Shown here: in pieces, positions 61,126-64,000 of the stretch
Numbering within the stretch: the stretch's first letter is position 1
Layout: each line of letters starts with the position of its first letter
NCBI GenBank assembly: GCA_963575745.1
Contig: CAUYUJ010014761.1
Coordinates: 82,001-146,000, forward strand
DNA length: 64,000 nucleotides
Direction: 5' to 3'
Source: Prorocentrum cordatum
Lineage: Eukaryota > Sar > Dinophyceae > Prorocentrales > Prorocentraceae
Notes under the pieces: generated by a model
Databases searched by the model: none
Seen by the model: the letters and a program-made list of their open reading frames with translations, nothing else
Told to the model about the DNA's origin: nothing
Program-made: the position numbers and the translations under genes

Positions 61126-61595
61126 CGGCCGGATCTGGGTGGTCCTCTGGGAGGGCTCCGTGAACCGATTCTGGAGTCTGCCCAAATCCTCCTGTACGTT
61201 TTCTGGCGATGCGATCATGCCTGGGGCCGCTGGAAACCCTGAACCCAAAAACGTTTTTATCTCTTGGAGACACAGATGTTACTTCCGCCACCTTCCGCCG
61301 GCTTCCGCCCGAGGGGGCGGCTTCGATCTGCTTATGCCGCCTTTCGCCGCCTTCCACCGCAGAAGGGATGACAACTCCTGCGACCCTCGAAGGCGAGGCC
61401 TTTTCTGGAACGCCTCAGGTGGCCCTCCTCCGACGAAGGCTGGCGCGGCCGCTGGCGAGGCCGCCAGGGCCAGGGCGGCCCCGGTGAGCAAGACGGCGGC
61501 AGCACCTGACGGCGGCGCGCGCGAGCGTCGGAGGCTTCGTGCAGGAAGGGATCCAAGCGTCCCGAGCTTCGTTGCATCGTTTAAGCGATCCCTGT
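61126..61595. other. About 0.47 kb without recognisable gene
   Basis: Short CGCCTTCCGCCGGCTTCCGC-type repeats at 61278-61360. No domain in any frame. Confidence 0.35.
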
Positions 61596-61596
61596 C

Positions 61597-61666
61597 CCTC
61601 CTCCTCCTCCTCCTCCTCCTCCTCCTGCTTCTCATCCTCCTCCTCCTCCTCCTCCTCCTCCTCCTA
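61597..61666. repeat. (TCC)n tract
   Basis: About 70 bp of TCC. Confidence 0.95.
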
Positions 61667-61751
61667 GACGGCCCTGCAGCACCCCAAGTTGGCCCCCAGT
61701 CGGCCCAGGGAGGCCCCCAAGACAGCTTCCGACGTCTTCGATAAGGATATC

Positions 61752-61964
61752 TAGAGGCCTCCTAGATGGGGTCGGAGTAGATGGGGTCGGAGGATCGCAC
61801 CGCATCGTCGATGCAGCGCCGATGCATCGGCGACGTCGGCGGTGCATCGGCGACGTCAGGGTGGAGAAATCGAGCTCCACATCGAGCGGCACCGCCGATG
61901 CACCGCCGATGCGGAGCGATCCTCCGACCCCATCTGCTCGGACCCCCTCACTGGGAGGCCTAGA
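61752..61964. mobile_element. Family A, copy 4
   Basis: Left end TAGAGGCCTCCTAGATGGGG; the block AGATGGGGTCGGAG is doubled. Right end GATCCTCCGACCCCATCTGC then CACTGGGAGGCCTAG. It has the same GAGCTCCACATCGAGCGGCA block as copy 2. Inverted ends of ~60 bp. Confidence 0.8.
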
Positions 61965-62004
61965 ATCTCAGGGGAACTCGCCCTCCCCCGAGCGCCTCCC
62001 CTCT

Positions 62005-62165
62005 CGGCGGTGGACATACCTCGTTTTAAGTAAACCTTCCCTTCGTGAAAGCGGCCCAGGACCGAAACCGACGGACCTGGACCCGCAAACATGACGGCCG
62101 CGACGCCCTCTCGCGAACCGAAAACGGCCAATTTCTATAATCGACGTGTCAGGGTAGGAGGCCTA
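62005..62165. repeat. Family F, copy 3
   Basis: CGGCGGTGGACATACCTCGT, AAGTAAACCTTCCCTTCGTG, GACCGAAACCGACGGACCTG and ATGACGGCCGCGACGCCCTC, ending CGACGTGTCAGGGTAGGAGG; nearly identical to copy 2 over its middle 90 bp. Confidence 0.7.
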
Positions 62166-62292
62166 TCAACCTCCTCCTCTCGGGCCGCACCGCTCGCAGT
62201 GATCGAAGGGCCACGCGCCAGAGGCCCCCCCTGATGGGCCTGTTTTCCGCCACCACCACCACCATCAGTTGGGGAGGGAAGGCGGTGGAGGA

Positions 62293-62424
62293 CGAGGCGG
62301 AGGAGGACGGAGGAGGAGGAGGAGGAGGAGGAGGAGGAGGAGGAGGAGGAGGAGGAGGAGGGAGGAGGAGGAGGAGGAGGAGGAGGAGGAGGAGGAGGAG
62401 GAGGAGGAGGAGGAGGAGGAGGAC
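62293..62424. repeat. (GGA)n tract
   Basis: Purine on the plus strand, ~130 bp. Confidence 0.95.
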
Positions 62425-62627
62425 CCCCTCCCCCTCCAACTTCTGGTGGTGGTGGGAAACAAGCCCATCCCCCCCGCCCCGCGTGCCGCCGCACCTGCGG
62501 GCGCTGGGCGGCGGCGGCCGCGCCGCCCCTCCCTCGAGGCGCCGCTTGGGAGCGCCATCTGCGAGCCGGCGGCCTCGCCGCTGGGGAAGGCGGCGCCTCG
62601 CGCTCGGAGCCCGAGCTCGGACAGCCG

Positions 62628-62735
62628 GCGTCTCGCGCGAGGCGAGGCGAAGGCTTTCCGCAATGCGCAGCCTCGTCGGGCGTCTCGCACGAGGCCAGGC
62701 GAGTCGAGGCGAAGGTTTTCCGCGTCGGGGGCCCT
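62628..62735. repeat. ~52-bp diverged tandem duplication
   Basis: GGCGTCTCGCGCGAGGCGAG/GCGAAGGCTTTCCGC is followed by GGCGTCTCGCACGAGGCCAG/GCGAAGGTTTTCCGC. Confidence 0.7.
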
Positions 62736-62860
62736 CCTTGGCCCCGGGACCGTGACAAGACGCCCCGGGATGGAAAGCCCGTCCCGGGGACGTGGTCGAG
62801 AGGCCGGGGGCGCGTGTCTCCAAATAAGAGATCGGGGCGCCGGACGTCTGGGCACCGCGG
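62735..62860. repeat. Family G, copy (inverted)
   Basis: GGCCCCGGGACCGTGACAAG, CCCCGGGATGGAAAGCCCGT, GGGACGTGGTCGAGAGGCCG and GCGCGTGTCTCC, then GATCGGGGCGCCGGACGTCT/GGGCAC. Confidence 0.65.
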
Positions 62861-62965
62861 GCTCAGCCTGCGCCCCAGGCGGGCACTCCGAGCCGAAGTG
62901 GCTGCCGGGAGGAGGACCCTCATGTTCGGGCGCCCTGCCTGCCGCTTCTGTCGTTCCCGTTTCAA

Positions 62966-62967
<2 letters not shown>

Positions 62968-63025
<58 letters not shown>

Positions 63026-63026
63026 T
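62968..63026. repeat. (CGT)n microsatellite
   Basis: About 19 CGT units. Confidence 0.95.
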
Positions 63027-63179
63027 GAACGGGCCTCTGGGGGTCGCTGCCCGGCTCCGGGGCCGGCCACAAATCTGCTCAGACGAACAGCTGGCCTTGC
63101 TGGGGAGATGGTCGATACTCCAAGGGGCCGACGTCAAGAAAAAAATGCAACGACGGAGGAAAGGGGAGGAGGCTTTTCC

Positions 63180-63245
63180 TCTTCCTCCCCCTCCTCCTCC
63201 TCCTCCTCCTCCTCCTCCTCCTCCTCCTCCTCCTCCTCCCACTCT
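63180..63245. repeat. (TCC)n tract
   Basis: About 60 bp of TCC. A (GGA)n tract of matching length lies at 63411-63466, so the two could pair across ~170 bp. Confidence 0.95.
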
Positions 63246-63410
63246 CCCCTTCTCTTCCAGCGGCGCCGCGGGCCGCCCGCCGCGGGCGACCCGTGGCTGG
63301 GAGCCGGCAGACCCCCGCGGCAGCCCCCAAACAGGGCCGCTGCCCCGGGGGTGGCCTGCTGTCCGACATGGCGGCCGCTGCAGCCGTTCTTCTGTTCCCC
63401 AGGAGACTTC

Positions 63411-63466
63411 TTTAGGAGGAGGAGGAGGAGGAGGAGGAGGAGGAGGAGGAGGAGGAGGAGGAGGAG
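63411..63466. repeat. (GGA)n tract
   Basis: Inverted partner of the (TCC)n at 63180-63245. Confidence 0.95.
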
Positions 63467-64000
63467 CAAAGCTGAGGGGAGAACGGCAACCAAGAGACGA
63501 GCTGCCACACGAGCGCGAGCGAACGTAACGAACCGTCAGACAGCTAAGCACGACGCGGTAACATATCGAATGGAACTCGCAAACAAGGGTCCACGACCCG
63601 AGAATCCAGACCATGACGGGCCGTCGAAACGCAAAGTGCAATGACAACAAAACCCAATGACCCAGAGACGCGTGGATTTTCTCGCTTCGGCCAGTGGCTC
63701 CCTACTGCGGCCACTCTAGACTGAGAAGGACACGACTGAGCATGCTGGGAACTTGGCGATGCGCGCGACGATGAAGGCGTCGACCGCGAGCACCGCCCAG
63801 CATCCCGGGCCCTCTCCAGGGCCGCCGCCCAGGTCCTCCTCCTCCTCCACCTCCTCCATGGCCGCCACCGCCAAGTCCAGCCCGCCGCCGCGGCCGGCCC
63901 GTCCCAACGGCGCTCCCGTCCCCACGGCGCTCCTCCTCCTCCTCCTGCTCCTCCTCCTCTTCTTCCTCTTGTTCCCCCCCTCTGAACAGACCCTCCCTGT
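63467..64000. other. Window end; possible protein-like fragment on the minus strand
   Basis: Minus-strand frame 63925-63716 ends in GCWAVLAVDAFIVARIAKFP, which looks like ordinary protein, then a stop. The upstream part is GGA-derived poly-Glu. Too short to call. Two TCC patches lie at 63833-63855 and 63930-63970. Confidence 0.25.

Noticed and set aside
1-64000. Bacterial-style operons, ribosome binding sites, promoters and terminators
   Set aside because: The spliced leader, LINEs and repeat content show a dinoflagellate nuclear genome, where such signals would have no meaning.

Overview
This window is nuclear DNA of a dinoflagellate. The decisive sign is a full-length spliced-leader (DinoSL) sequence at 45341-45361, fixed in the genome at the 5' end of a non-LTR retrotransposon. 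GC-rich low-complexity DNA, long (TCC)n, (CGT)n and (ATC)n tracts, many minisatellites and several families of palindromic repeats fit that origin. I see no rRNA, tRNA, CRISPR array or operon, and no host protein gene that I can name. Most long reading frames here are translations of trinucleotide or 21-bp repeats.

Layout. 91-4235 is a 4.1-kb fold-back structure with 1.1-1.7-kb inverted arms, each bounded by (AAC)n/(GTT)n, around a 21-bp minisatellite. 4440-7690 holds two copies, and 20880-22200 a third, of a segmental repeat built from ~230-310-bp monomers carrying a GCGCGCGTCGTCGCGCGCGC core; diverged monomers also make up the fold-back arms. 8.8-20.8 kb is minisatellites, microsatellites and short inverted-repeat elements. 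22.2-33.6 kb is mostly GACGGCCCAAGAGG-type degenerate repeats and short-period minisatellites. 35.6-39.6 kb (minus strand) is a 5'-truncated LINE with reverse transcriptase and RNase H and one in-frame stop. 40.2-43.3 kb is a cluster of inverted-repeat elements. 45339-51489 (plus strand) is an apparently complete LINE: DinoSL, ORF1 (zinc finger plus coiled coil), ORF2 (APE-type endonuclease, reverse transcriptase, zinc finger, RNase H, two terminal Cys clusters), between candidate 14-bp target-site duplications. 53.4-54.5 kb is a second fold-back. 57.2-59.4 kb (minus strand) is a decayed coiled-coil ORF1-like gene followed by hairpin repeats. The rest to 64 kb is (TCC)n and short dispersed elements.

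At least five short families with inverted ends (called A-E here) and three dispersed families without obvious inverted ends (F, G, H) occur repeatedly. The only machinery encoded is retrotransposition (endonuclease, reverse transcriptase, RNase H). No transposase is visible, so the inverted-repeat elements must be mobilised in trans if they move at all. Boundaries of repeats are by eye, generally good to 5-20 bp, and family names A-H are local labels.
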